DNA of 64,000 bases from Cololabis saira (GCF_033807715.1 NC_084592.1:24834001-24898000); one strand, 5' to 3'; numbered from the stretch's first letter, positions 38,001 through 48,500 are shown. Made by a program: numbers and translations. The notes: a model not told the origin generated them from the sequence alone.

Positions 38001-38016
38001 AGACGACGAAAGCTAG
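19905..38016 (+). CDS. znf654: Zinc finger protein 654 orthologue (11 coding exons)
   Basis: Joined exons: 19905-20030, 23204-23349, 24601-24682, 24948-25083, 29207-29409, 29756-29892, 31290-31431, 32227-32511, 34306-35457, 35613-36373 and 36966-38016. All phases match and give 1406 residues. Residues about 40-450 are the helical N-terminal region shared by ZNF654, ZNF292 and RLF. Residues 420-803 (exon 9) are charged, with basic patches. C2H2-type fingers start at about 827 and 854. Further ones lie across the exon 10/11 junction and in exon 11, and a last C2HC-like finger is near the C-terminus. The tail LFGFDSDDES and the preceding YLDESVLSMRKRR match ZNF654 rather than its paralogues. It is presumed a nuclear DNA-binding protein; its function is poorly known. 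Human order HTR1F-ZNF654 is kept here. Confidence 0.9.
20645..21290 (-). pseudogene. L2-type LINE C-terminal fragment in znf654 intron 1
   Basis: The minus frame encodes KLDHITPVMKSLHWLPVSQR followed by IEFKILLLVYK and, further on, AAFGYSAPHRWNKLP, the standard end of L2-family polyproteins. The plus-strand left end carries the mirrored tail (GGCAAGGCAAAGTTCATTTG). Confidence 0.75.
21317..23064. mobile_element. Tc1/mariner-like relic in znf654 intron 1
   Basis: Left end GGGCAAGAAAAAGTATGTGA and right end TTCACATACTTTTCCTCACC are near inverted repeats of a Tc1-type family, bounded by TA. A minus-strand scrap at 22410-22613 keeps a Met-Asn-Ser-Gln-x-Tyr-x-x-Ile-Leu pattern of the transposase. 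Heavily decayed. Confidence 0.55.
23204..23349 (+). CDS. znf654: znf654 coding exon 2
   Basis: Acceptor TTCCTTCACAG, donor GTGAGT, ends in phase 2. Encodes WHVPLPQLKVL through HIQYVLSSLA, among the best conserved parts of the ZNF654 N-terminus. Confidence 0.9.
24601..24682 (+). CDS. znf654: znf654 coding exon 3
   Basis: Acceptor TGCTTTGCAG, donor GTGACA. Encodes SFFELMLFFSKEEFLEEPLK and the following ILDTFQ. Confidence 0.9.
24948..25083 (+). CDS. znf654: znf654 coding exon 4
   Basis: Acceptor TCCTTGCAG, donor GTGAGC, ends in phase 1. Encodes the GGPWENPVLQGVLK block. Confidence 0.9.
25539..27278. mobile_element. hAT element in znf654 intron 4
   Basis: Ends CAGGGGTGCACACATTTTC and TAATGGGCACCCCTG are inverted. 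Perfect 8-bp target duplications CTCTAGAG lie at 25531-25538 and 27279-27286. At 1740 bp it is long enough to have held part of a transposase, but no confident domain remains. Confidence 0.88.
27612..28341. mobile_element. Harbinger-like TIR element in znf654 intron 4
   Basis: Terminal repeats TGGCACTTTTCCACTAGTAC and GTACTAGTGGAAAAGGGCCA are mirror images with one mismatch. The flanking TAA on both sides (27609-27611, 28342-28344) fits the 3-bp target of PIF/Harbinger elements. 730 bp, non-coding. Confidence 0.75.
28410..28560 (-). mobile_element. Retroposon 3' tail fragment
   Basis: CAAACAAACTTTATTTGTGC with TTCAACACAAAATGG matches the mirrored end of fish LINE or SINE tails. No coding part remains. 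Confidence 0.35.
29207..29409 (+). CDS. znf654: znf654 coding exon 5
   Basis: Acceptor CCTTCACAG, donor GTGAGA. Encodes a TPR-like helical pair containing ACERIQEAMALSKSCLENPE and LYFHQAYLTCLYK. It is preceded by a 4.1-kb intron carrying a hAT and a Harbinger-like element. Confidence 0.9.
29756..29892 (+). CDS. znf654: znf654 coding exon 6
   Basis: Acceptor TTTTTCCTCAG, donor GTAAGT, ends in phase 2. Encodes AVEIICNTESVEKDELLLSL and LLHNGDMYYIW. Confidence 0.9.
29950..30960 (-). pseudogene. Non-LTR retrotransposon 3' fragment in znf654 intron 6
   Basis: Three minus-strand scraps in order carry Lys-Phe-Leu-Gly-Val-Ile-Ile-Asp-Asp-Lys-Ile-Asn-Trp (after the reverse-transcriptase core), Gln-Lys-Gln-Ala-Ile-Arg-Ile-Ile-His-Asn, and a C-terminal Gly-Ala-Lys-Leu-Trp-Asn-Ser-Leu. 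Frames are broken by stops and shifts. The same Lys-Leu-Trp-Asn-Ser-Leu end recurs at about 58040. Confidence 0.7.
31290..31431 (+). CDS. znf654: znf654 coding exon 7
   Basis: Acceptor TTCTTCCAG after a long T tract, donor GTGAGA. Encodes VFIWSRLYLR and SSATNVRAIFPFVKLV. Confidence 0.9.
31575..32063. mobile_element. hAT MITE in znf654 intron 7
   Basis: Ends TAGTGATGCACC and GGTGCATCACTA are inverted. Perfect 8-bp duplications TAAATTTT sit at 31567-31574 and 32064-32071. 489 bp; no intact frame. Confidence 0.9.
32227..32511 (+). CDS. znf654: znf654 coding exon 8
   Basis: Acceptor TTTTTTCCAG. The donor is CAG before GTTGTA, weaker than its neighbours, but it joins VRFHILQ to MLKERLRFDPEFWN in exact register with the family. 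Encodes CKTIAFLLPHDLEI and ERSLEAYRTV. Confidence 0.88.
32724..33300 (-). mobile_element. Pogo-like element with transposase scraps, znf654 intron 8
   Basis: Ends TACCGTATTTTCACGACCAT and ATGGTCACGAAAATACGGTA are inverted, with the TA typical of Tc1/mariner/pogo. On the minus strand two overlapping frames hold a Trp-Cys-Phe-Arg-Phe-Met-Lys-Arg block and an Asn/Asp-Met-Asp-Glu-Val-Pro-Leu-Thr motif, both familiar from pogo-type transposases. They are frameshifted against each other and inactive. Confidence 0.75.
33310..34070 (+). pseudogene. Tc1-like transposon relic in znf654 intron 8
   Basis: In the plus direction the text follows a Tc1-like transposase gene: a remnant of the start region near 33660, then GGAGTATCATGGTTTGGGTG (the Trp-Gly catalytic neighbourhood) near 33832. 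A block matching the final catalytic region (CACCAGCCGAAGCTTTGTAG) is near 33957. It carries poly-A and poly-T runs and many indels; no frame is open. Confidence 0.55.
34306..35457 (+). CDS. znf654: znf654 coding exon 9 (large, charged)
   Basis: Acceptor TTCTGTTCCAG, donor AAG before GTCTGT. Only the first 30 or so residues align with the family; the remaining 350 are rich in Lys, Arg, Glu and Asp. Basic runs include KRRKWMKRLRKR and KRKGRKKRW. KKRGRKPLPK near residue 628 resembles an AT-hook. Confidence 0.88.
35613..36373 (+). CDS. znf654: znf654 coding exon 10 (first zinc fingers)
   Basis: Acceptor CTCTTGTCCAG, donor GTAAGA, ends in phase 2. Fingers CSFCHKDYKGLNVMRHALSH and CILCGKHFKQLPLAKKHVLE are adjacent. 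CPSESCDRVF...HALKCH and the start of a fourth (CSFCIR) are near the end. Confidence 0.9.
36966..38016 (+). CDS. znf654: znf654 coding exon 11 (last fingers and C-terminus)
   Basis: Acceptor ACTCCAACAG. It completes the finger begun in exon 10 (QQYKDHMKLH), then CYHLECKQRF...HVNTH, CSFQDCEKLF...HEWRH, and a final CDKCLSSFSSLEELKKHRAL with NTC. Stop TAG at 38014-38016. Confidence 0.92.
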
Positions 38017-38166
38017 CATGCTCATTCACCAATACAACGTTAAACTAAGACTGACCATTTCAAAAATGAAATCAGTTTTTGGTGGGTTTGTGTGTGAAAT
38101 GGAGCTGCAGAGCTCTGCCAAAAATGTGTGTTTTCCAATAATGACGCTAGTAATAATGTTTGCTAC

Positions 38167-39005
38167 TAGGGATGCCCCGATACCAATTTTTTCACACCGA
38201 GTACGAGTATTTTAATTTGTGTACTCGCCGATACCGAGTACCGATACTTCTACCACAAAAATAACTAGGCTAAAAATGCAATGAATTGGAAGACAGGTTT
38301 TATTTGCAACAGATAAATTAAATAAAAATAAATAAAATGAGTAGAATAACTATTTTAAACAAAACTCAGCCGGCTGGGCTTTCCTCCGTGGCGCTGGGAT
38401 CGCGTAACCCCCCGGCCACGCACTGCACCCACAGCCCGCTGGGTCCCAACACGCCTGTGGGTCGTCTCTTGCCATTGTCTGTCGCTTTTGCAGAACTGTT
38501 GTGGTCTTGCAGTAGCATTTCCAAACTCCTTATACTCAGCTTTATGATGCGCCTTGAGATGTTTTATCAAGTTACTGGTATTAAACGACGTATTCTCCTT
38601 CCCCCTCTTGACACCTTAGCAGCACGTAGCTTGCAGTCTGTCTTGCTTCTGTCGTCCCTTATTTTGAAATATGTCCACACTGCTGACATCCCACTTGCAT
38701 TAATTGTCGCTATCTTGCCTGAAACGGCGCTGGCAGTCTCACTCACGGGTATCACTCTCTTCTCATCACCACGCTAAGCTAGCGGCTAACCGGAACAGCT
38801 GGCTGAGCAGCGGCGGCTCGGCGGCTGCTCCGCCATCAGGCTGCAAACTCACCCAGGGAGCCGCGGGGAAGCTCAACATCTCCCCCTAGAGGCGCTAACC
38901 AGTAACTACAACAACGAAGTATCGGTGCGTGGTATTGGAGAATTTTTCCGAGTACGGGTATATGAGAGCAGTATCGGCCCGGATACCGGTATCGGGGCAT
39001 CCCTA
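38167..39005 (-). mobile_element. hAT element with BED-finger remnant after znf654
   Basis: Ends TAGGGATGCCCCGATACC and GGTATCGGGGCATCCCTA are inverted, with 8-bp duplications TTTGCTAC at 38159-38166 and 39006-39013. Minus-strand scraps read VWTYFKIRDDRSKTDCKL and, after a break, IKHLKAHHKAEYKEF, the two halves of a BED-type zinc finger found at the N-terminus of hAT transposases. The catalytic part is gone. It lies 150 bases past the znf654 stop, probably within its 3' UTR. Confidence 0.88.
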
Positions 39006-39013
39006 TTTGCTAC

Positions 39014-41125
39014 AGTATTTTTCTGCCATGAAAAGGAAGAAAAACAAAAGGTCTCGACTACCAGAGAGCTATTTTATCCTCTCTCACAGCGCTTCCTGGT
39101 ACAAGCACTGGAAATATCTCCACGCTGGGGTTTGATTTTGTAGACAAACAGCAATTCACAGTTTTGACACCAAAATATTTTTTTAGAAGCTTAATATTCA
39201 GTTTCAGTATACCTCAAAAAGATTGAAATAGTTAAATGTAAATAATTAAAAAATTACTGGAAGTAATGGTTTTTCTTTTCAAACAGCATGAGTTTTGGGA
39301 TTTAAAACCCTTTTTTTTTATGTCAGTTCAGCAAATTGTAGTCTTCCAGTTGAAAGATGGAAAAGTCCGAGCCTTAGCAATTTAGAGAGACTGAGACAAA
39401 AAAAGAAGTTTTTTAGACAAGAAGATCATGACAGATGACTGGTGGCTGTGTCTTTACATTTCTCTTCCATTAAGATCAATTCTGAATAAATCTTTCAAAC
39501 GTTTATGTTTACGTCATGTGCAGCAAGGTTTCAGCAAGACAGGAATGGACTGTTTCCATAGTTACACAAGCTTGTCACAGTTGGGTTTTCCTTTTTGTTT
39601 AAAACATTCTGGTCATGGAAAGGCAACGATCATTAACTCTTCGGGGTTGTAATGTCTGAAAAATGTAAATCAGTGTCAAACTAAATCTCTGTACAGCAAA
39701 TTAGCTTTCATGTTATCAGTGCCAAGAATCAAGTTTACCGTTGAGCATTTCTAAGGCGGTTTAATTTCATTTCATCATGTAGAATATATTATGTTGGGTG
39801 TGACATCCAAACTTCAGAGGGGTGATATGTTTTAAAATATTTTTATGTTTCTATGGGACTGTGCACTTAAACCTATTTATATGTACAGATGTTCATATCA
39901 GATCAGGTTTTGTAAATGTAATAATTGCTCATATATATTTTTCTTAAAAAGGAAAAGGTGAAATTTTTGAAATAAATGAATCATAAAACTAAACGTCTTT
40001 GTCATGGCTAATGTGAATGTTCATGGGAGAGCAGCACCTTTCAGTGTGGATTTTAGGAACTGCAGGTTTTTATATGCACTCAAATAAATTAAAGAAAATC
40101 TTTGTGTAAAAGGGAAAGCCTTGAAACCAATAATATAACCTTTTTACAGCACGTCATGCAGTGAAACACCATGAAAAGTAGACTCAATATCTTTAGTTCA
40201 GCATTGCATATTTATTGTTCAACATATTGCTTTATTATTAACCCCAGAAAAGGGAAACAATAGAATGATTTGATTCAAACTATCTGCTTAAAAACATTTG
40301 CATCACATTTTTTTCTAATGAGGTATTTTTTTCCTTTTGAGAATCGTAGAAAAGATAATTTCAGGCAAATGAAATGCCTTTCTTCTGTTTCCCTACAAAA
40401 CGCCTTCCTTTCTTCGATCAGCCTTTTCTCTCAGTCACTTGAAACGCAGTAAAACTGAAAGTGCATCTTTTCTCTGAAGACTCAAAGTCAAAGAGAAATC
40501 ACAATCCACCTTAAAGAAGTGTATTGAAAGGTAGGATAAGGGATTCTACACATTTTGTATTTCCAGAACATCACATCTGTGAGCTGTCGGTCTCATAACA
40601 ACCCTAAATACGTTGATATTTTTATTTCGCATAAGCAGATGCAACATCATCCAGAAATCCCTTACTCTCCCTTTAATATTTTAATGTGACACTTCAGCCT
40701 AAAGCCTGATTTATGCTTCAATGTCGAATCGGTGGCGTCACGATGCACGTCTGTTGACGTAAACCCGCCTCGCAGCGTCTCTCTTTTGTCATGATGCAAT
40801 ATCTGCATCAACAGCATTTGCTGTTCATAATCGGTCAGCATTTAAACAGCCTTGTCTCTTTTTGAAAAACAAAACCGAAAGGTAAACATTTATCCAACAA
40901 GTTTCATGTAATTTCACGAGGGATCTTTCTGAAGCGCCACACCCCTTGGCGTTGCCGTCAAATTACTTTGCAGCACTTCCTACTAAATGCAGAACTTCAA
41001 AGGGTAAAGGGATGACATTGAGCTAACTAAGAAGCATAAAGCCGGCTTCAGCCAGCTGTTGTGGCTCAGCTACACAGCTGTGAACAAATCAGTGACAAAG
41101 GCTGCGACACGTCAGCGTGCAACAC
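39014..41125. other. Downstream flank of znf654, no gene recognised
   Basis: AATAAA motifs at about 39970 and 40083 could end the znf654 messenger. A divergent copy of the TGATTTATG foldback arm appears near 40710. Nothing coding was found. Confidence 0.4.
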
Positions 41126-41300
41126 AGGGGTGTCCAAAGTCGGTCCTCGAGGGCCGGTGTCCTGCAGGTTTTAAATGTTTCCCTGCTTCAGCACACCGTG
41201 ATAAAAGTAGCTGTGTCACCAACAGAGCTGTCCAGACCTTGATGGCAAGCTGGTGACGATCGTTAATTTGAATCAGGTGTATTTCGTGCAGCAACGACAT
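41126..41300. repeat. Fragment of a fish hAT-type MITE
   Basis: CAGGGGTGTCCAAAGTCGGT followed by CCTCGAGGGCCGGTGTCCTG is the well-known left end of an abundant fish repeat. The matching right end is not seen. Confidence 0.55.
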
Positions 41301-42395
41301 GCCAGCTCTGACGCATGCTTAATTCAACTATTTGCTTTGGTGGTACTAGTAGCTTTAAGTAAGGAAACAATATTCAAACATGATACTGAGTTATACAAAG
41401 ACATGGAGAATGAGCTGAAATTGAAACTATGAGCTGAAACGATGTCTCAATAGCTTTAAAAGTTAAATATAAACATGCAAAGTGTCAAGAGTGCAATCTT
41501 AAATAAGCGCATCTACAGTGTGTTGACACCGCGACTGCCCTATTATCGCAGCAGCTGAAGCACTTCAAGCAATTTAAAAATGGAAGAACTGGATCGTATT
41601 TAAGTTATGCAACGAGGCTCACATGAGGAGAGGAAAACTTCTCCAACTCTGGGAATATAAACATCTGCAGCAGTAATGGCATCTACTCAAACTTTTGTAA
41701 GCCTGCTGCAAGAGAGATTGCTCTCCTACATGCAGACCTGCTTCACAGACTCTGAGAAAAGAAAACCTTTAAGTATTCACAAAAAAGAGTTCTGGACTCA
41801 CGCTGAGCTGTATTTACATTAATGAACATTACCTGTCAATATTCAGTTTCTGTTGCATGTTAAAGGTGACAAAAGCCGTTGCCACGTCAAGCTTTTGATA
41901 CGTGTGGATTGAAAACACGGCTGGACTGTGTGGGGGGAAACTCTTCACTCTAGTCCATGTGAAAGACTCGCTTTAAGTTCAAAGGGTTTAGATATGGCTT
42001 GTAAAGGCAGCATCAGCTTTGATTCAGACCTGCCACGGGAACGATCCGGCCAGGGCTGGACTGGGCCCAGAGCATAGCTGTTAACTTTTTACTCCTGAGT
42101 TGACAACACACACAGGAAAGTTCATAAAATTAGATGCATAATGTGTCTTATAAGCTGTCAATTAAGCTGCTGGAGTAAAAAGTGTTCCTATCGCATAAAA
42201 CATGATGTCTGTTTATATATATGTACAGCATATATACATATATGACATCAGTGATGGGGTGTAAGAGCTCTTAATAAGAGCGAACGGCTAGAGAAAGCTT
42301 GCAACAGAATTCTTTTTCAGTGCTACATTGGAAATGTGCCCATTAAACAGCTAAAACGCTTGTATCTCCATCACCAACGTGCAGCATCTGCATGT
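41301..42395. other. 3' flank of the glutaredoxin-DEP-DUF547 gene
   Basis: No gene or clear repeat was seen. On the minus strand this is the 3' UTR and downstream region of the neighbouring gene; its polyadenylation site was not pinned down. Confidence 0.35.
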
Positions 42396-42524
42396 TCAGT
42401 GGGAGCTGTTGGAGCTCCAGTCATAAGGGAGGAAGCTGACTTTGGTCTTCCCTGCAGAGACGACGCCCTGCAGGCTGGTTTTCTTGGGGGAGTCACCCAT
42501 GTGGTGCAGCACCCACTCCAGCAG
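42396..42524 (-). CDS. Last coding exon (coding exon 10)
   Basis: Acceptor TTCTTTCACAG. Encodes LLEWVLHHMGDSPKKTSLQG, then a short tail ending YDWSSNSSH and a TGA stop at 42396-42398. Confidence 0.88.
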   Translation of the reverse strand: MLEWVLHHMGDSPKKTSLQGVVSAGKTKVSFLPYDWSSNSSH

Positions 42525-45500
42525 CTGTGAAAGAAGGCAAACAAGACTTTTATCCTGCAGCAAGTAAAGGACCGCTGACTAGAGAAAGAGATTATGTGCC
42601 AATTCAGAAGCACCTTCTCATCAGTGCCTCCGAAGTCAGCCTTGTACCACTTGAATATCTGACTGAGTCGCACTTCTTTTTTCCCAGAATCCACCGTGCA
42701 GCCGTCGTCGTTCTCCAGGAAGGCTTCGGCTGCTGTGCGGAGCTGGTTGTCGATATCCTGAAAAGATTGGGTGGATCAATAACGATTTCTCACCAATCAA
42801 GCTCCCAGTATTGCCACGCACTGTACAGTCCATGTTCATTCAAATCACTACGTGAAATATAAACCAGCACACCAACCTCTGGAGTGTAGGTTTTAATCGG
42901 CGGGCAGCCCTTCGCACCACAGTTCAAGGCGAAGTGAATGAGTGGCTCACCATCTGGAATTGCCACCTTGTGCATTACAAACAAAGTTACGTAGAAGTTA
43001 GGAGCCCATTTAGAGCATGTGAAGCATATTCTACACAAGTAGAATTATTTAACTGTGATTGAACAGTTAAAGTGCTACTGAACACCTGAAGACGCGGGTC
43101 TGTTTTGGAGAAGGGCCTCAGTAACTGTGCAACACCTTTTCTGTTTCCCCTGAGGACGCCGTTCTCGATGTCTTGTAATGTGAAAACCTCTCCTCCAATG
43201 AGGTAGCTCACATAATTGAAGAACTGCAAAATATACACAAATGTATATTGTTTGATTTCATGGCATTCATTCAAGTCAATTGTGAAAAGAAAAAAGACTC
43301 AACATAATATCACCATACATTTAAGTGGTTGTCTATAAAGCAGCACGATGGAATCGTTGATATATTTTTTTAGCTCAGTGTCCCAACAAGCGTGTAGGTT
43401 AAATTGTTTTTGTTTTTTTTAACACTTGGTTTCTTGCCCAGTCACTAATCTCATCGTCTCTTCTGTCATTACCGTATTTTTGCGACCATTAGGCGCATAT
43501 AAACGTCTTATTTATTTATTTTTTTAAATGTGCTGCGCGCCCAATGATGCAATGCGCCCATTGTATTATTTAAAGGCTGATTTATGGTTCTGCGTTACAA
43601 CGACGCAGAGCCTACGAAGTAGGGCTGCGTCGACTTAACGTGGATCCATAAGTGGGACGTAATTGAGGCCACCATGAGAAGGGGGAAGGGGTGGCATGAT
43701 TTACGGACGTAGTAGAGATGAGAACGTTAAAGGGGGAAGGGGGGCGCGTGAATTGCCCGTGATTGCCCGGCGGCGGCTCCGTGGCGGGGCTCCTGGGGCG
43801 GACGGGGAGACTCTGCCTCCCTACCGAGAAGGAGACGCGGCGGGGGGGGGACCCGGGGGAGCTGTGCCGCGGAGGCGGGCCCTAAGGCCGGAGGAACCAC
43901 CGACCGAGCGACAGCCGACACGGCGTCCGCCGCTCGGCCGGTGGGCTCGGTCGTTTACTGTTGAAGGATTGTAGATGCGTGGGCTGACGTGTCTGCTGGG
44001 CTGGACTGTTGTTCAGGCTTTTGCAAAAGCCGGCATCATTTCCGACGGGCCGCACGGCTCAGCGCGGCCAGAGAGCTGCAGGCTTGTGCCCGTCGCCGCA
44101 GTTCTCCCTATCTCAGCGCAATCAGGCTCGGATGAATGCAGAAACGGAGGATGAAGATTTTGATGGGTTTGATTAATGTAATAACTTAAATAAAGTACAA
44201 TCAAACTAAGTTTTGCTCCCGCTTTATTTTTATTTTTTATTTTTTTCGCTCTATTTGTCTGTTGTGTGCGCGCGTGTGTGTGTGTTGTAAGGTGGCGCTC
44301 CGTGTAGACGGCGCCTTTTCGGTCGGTGCGCAGTTTTAAATCCAAAAATGACACAAAAAACTGAGGGGGCGCCTTTCCACACGGCCCGCCGAATAGTAGC
44401 GAATATACGGTACCTTCTTAGTCACCGTTGTTTTGATGCTCTCTGTAACTCTATGAGCTAATTTCATCATTGTTAATGCGACACAATGATTTAACATGAA
44501 TTTATGCTGTTTTAAAATCAGAATATCCTACAATTAGAGTAAATTTGCACTCAAAAAGTTATGTCACAAATGCCGTAGGGCCTTAAGTGACCCAGAGGAA
44601 CTCTCTTTCACTACTATTGGATAAAGACAACAGCATTTTTAAGTGAAGCTGTTTAATCTTACTCTGTATCTCTGCCACATGTTGGTGGGCGGCCCCAGAC
44701 GTAGGTACCCATGGATGACTAAGGCATTGTAGATGTTGATGAAGAAGGCCATCTTCTCTTCCCGGCTCAGGGACAGCAGCTCCACCCTCTGCAACTGGAT
44801 GGCTAAATCACAGTAACGCTGGAAGTCGGGGTTGGCAGACATGCCTTTGTAGTCCACAGACTGCAGAAGCAAAGACAGCACAAAGTTACTTTCTCTCCAG
44901 TAAACCCAGTGTCAGCATGACTCTCAATAGAGCCCCTTCAACATGAGCCATAAAAGGCTTTAAATGAAAAACAAACAAGTGTTAGCTGGTGTTGACACAT
45001 TTACACACATTCAGCTTCTGAAGCATCAATCAGGACACTGGAACAGATGAAAACACGATGAGGCAAAAGCTTTGTAACAATCAGGACATTACCTTGCCAT
45101 CGGCAGAGAGATGCTCCGAGAACAATTTCAGAATCAGCTCTCGTACAAGCAGAGAGAGCTCTGCAGCTGTGGAAAAGAGGGAGACTGTAATGTCAGATGG
45201 ATCCCAGCTGGAACGACTGAGACAAACCAAACCCACATCTGAAAGGTTAGAGCACGAATACACAAAAAAAACAACAGATGCCAACGATCCAGAATTTAGT
45301 ATCTCAGTAATGTTACAGCTTCATGAATACATCTCTGCTTCCCTTTTCTCAATAACCATTCATTAAACCTTTTCTCAACTTGACCAGACTGGAGACCTCA
45401 GGAGGTGCCGTGTCAATGTTCTGGTTTCTTGTCTTGTTTCTTGGCTCTTCAAAGCCACAATATCATCAATCTGTCCTTGGTTGATTCCCAACTGAGGCTA

Positions 45501-48500
45501 AAGTCTCTGTTGCTAGGTAACACACACACTGACAAACACACGCAGAAGGAATTAATCCACAAATTAAAAGCAACAACCTAACCTTTGATCTATGCACTAC
45601 TGCATTACTGTTAAAGACTAATTTCCATCCATCTTCTACTGCGTATCCGGGGTCAGTAGCCTCAGCAGGGAAGCCCAGACTTATATCCCCCTGGACACTC
45701 TTCCTGGGGGCCAGCCGGGAAACACGGCCCCTCCAGCATGTCCTGGATCTTCCCTTGGGTCCTCCCAGTGGGACGTGCCCAGAAAACCTCACCGGGGAGT
45801 TGTTCAGGAGCCGTTCCAACTAGATTGCCGAGCAACCTCATCTGGTTCCTCTCAATTTGGAGGAGCGGCGGCTGCACTCTGGCAGGTTCTTTTACTCAGA
45901 AAGAGCTTCAACTCCCATCCCTGGCAGGGCTTCAGACACGGGGGGCCACGAGTGGACCCTGCGTCACGCATCCATTGTCAAGGCAGCTGACTAGAGCTGT
46001 GGCTTTAAGGCGCTCGGTGCCTGTCGTGGCGGTAATCTGCAAACGTGCTTGGTGACACCAGCAGTGAGGGATGCCGTCAAGCTGAAGGAGAAGTCCTGTC
46101 GGGTGTTTTTGGCCTGTGGGACTCCAGAGGAAGCTAACAGCTACCAGCAGGCCCGGTGGAACGCAGCTTTGGCAGTTGCTGAGGCGGAAACTGTGGCGTT
46201 GGAGGAGTGGCCATGGAGAATGACCTCTGGACAGTTTGGAGGAGATTCTGGTTCACCATCCAGCGGCTCTGGAGGGGAAGCAGTGCACCACCTATTATGT
46301 GTATGTCAGGGGAAGGGGGCGCTGCTGACCTCAACTTGGCACGTTTTGAGTCAGTGGAAGGAATACTTGGAAGAATCCCACAACAGACAATGACTGCATT
46401 TACATGCAGTCAATAACCCTTTTAAAATCCTAATATTAGCAATAACCAGGTTTTGCACGGCCATGTTAAAACCATTAACCCCTTTGAATAACCTGAATTT
46501 GCTCATATTCCGGTTTTTAAAAACCTGAATATGACCCCTGGGTTACTCCTTTTAAAACCCGAATATTCAGTCATGTAAACGCCTAACGGGATATCCCAAT
46601 CAAACGGAACATGAATTTGTTTTCTGCTCATGCTCTTTTCGCAACGAATCCTGGTCTTTTGAGTCCAGGAAGTTCTTCTAAACACGGCAAAACGCAAGAC
46701 CACGCCACACTTTTGGAGTAAGGAGGAGACTAATCACTTCATAAATGTAATGAAGGATATGAACATTTTGGCATTTGTAGACGGTAGAAAGTACCGGGAT
46801 AGCGAAATTTACAAGAAGGTGAACGAAAAGTTTGCGAAGCAGCATTTGTTTTGAATTTGGATACAGGAAGAAGAAGCGGAAATGACGGTAATTGCGTCAT
46901 GACGTTCTCCGCACGTCGCTGTTTTGATCGAGATATCCCAAATGATTAATTACCATGTATACAGGGATAAACCTGTTTGCTCACGCATGTAAACGGAATA
47001 TTAGCAATAACCCGAATTTTGACTGCATGTAAACGTAGTCAGTGAGTTTAATGTGGTAGTTAGTGGCAGGGCACCAGGGGTCGATGAGATCCGCCTGGAG
47101 TTCCTTAAGGCTCTGCATGTTTTGGAGCTGTCTTGGTTGACATGCCTACACAACACAGCATGGACGTTGAGGACAGGGCCTCTGTATTGGCAGACGGGGG
47201 TGGTGGTCCTCCTCTTTAAGGAGGGGGGGCAGAGGATTTGCTCCTGTGGGGGGGTGGTCTGAGAGTATGGGGTGCAAAATTCATATCTTGTTTTAATAAA
47301 GCAGCACAGATTATAATGACATTTATAAATATACGAAAAGTAGGGACAAACTTTCCACAAGAAGAACTAACTTGACAGTATGTGCATCCTTCAAGTTGCT
47401 CTGAGAGGCCCACGGAAAACATACCAACTACAGTCAGGTTCAAACTAACTTTAATGTAGCATGTAACATTTTTATATAAAAAAAAAAAACCCAGACAAAC
47501 CCTTATTAATACTTTTATAGATTATAATCTTGCTCTCTATTGTACAGGTTGGAGTGTTGATATCTGTCTATCCTTCTGTACTGAGTCAACACTGTGGTTA
47601 CAATGTAGCTCAGACCTTATCACATCCCCTGTGGTGTTGCTTGATGTGCACCTTTCCAAAAAGTAATAACGCCTATAGCAAACCTAGACCCCAATCATTT
47701 TATCTGTCCACTTGCCATTGTAAAAAAAAAAAAGAGGCTGCTGCACTCAAAAATGCTGATCAATTTCACAACATGGCTCTTACTGTTACAGAACATATCA
47801 ACTAAACTGCATTATGGTCGACCAAATTAAATCAGGAAATTTCACTTCTTGAACTTTTCTCTCTTTCAGCTGGATTGTGATATGTTTACGAACGTTGCTC
47901 AGATCAGAATCAGAATCAGAAAAGGGTTTATTGCCAAGTTTTCACACGAGGAATTTGTTTTGGGGATTGGTGCAACACAATACAAATATAAAAACAAATA
48001 TATAAGAGATAAAATAAAATTAAATGTATAAACAATAAAAAGTATAAACATTAAAATAAAATGTAGACCGGAAATGTACAAAATGAGGTTTTAAAGTGCC
48101 GGGTGAGTCTGTACAAAAGTGACTTAGGAACTTAGGATAGGTAAAAAGTATAGACAGAAATGTACAATGAGGTTTGTAAAGTGCCGGATATGAGTCTGTG
48201 CAAAAGTTACAGGATTGGAGTTTTTACGTTAATGTAACGTAGAGTGGGATGGGGGGGCAGTCCGTGGTAGTCGGGGTGGGGGGGGAGGGGGGACCTCTCT
48301 TATTTATTTATTTATGCTCGAGATTCCTCCGAGCATAAATAACTACCAGGCATTTAGAGAGCTATGAAATATCAGTAAGTCGACCTTTGAGTGTCATTTT
48401 CAAGTGTTTCTAAAATGCTTAAAGAATTTCAGAATTCAAAAATAAAAGTGCTCCGATTCTGCCAAATGTATGATCGTAAAGATGGTTAAAGTCACTCATA

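Larger units (their letters stand above)
43470..44412 (+). mobile_element. Pogo-like element, second copy, intron of the Grx-DEP gene
   Basis: Ends TACCGTATTTTTGCGACCAT and TAGCGAATATACGGTA mirror each other and match the element at 32724. The right-hand 90 bases (CACAAAAAACTGAGGGGGCG and on) match the left end of that copy in reverse, so this copy lies in the opposite orientation. It contains a foldback repeat and a very GC-rich core. Confidence 0.7.

Noticed and set aside
43696..43974. Arginine/proline-rich frames in a GC-rich patch
   Set aside because: Composition artefacts of a CpG-rich transposon core; open on both strands and with no conserved pattern.
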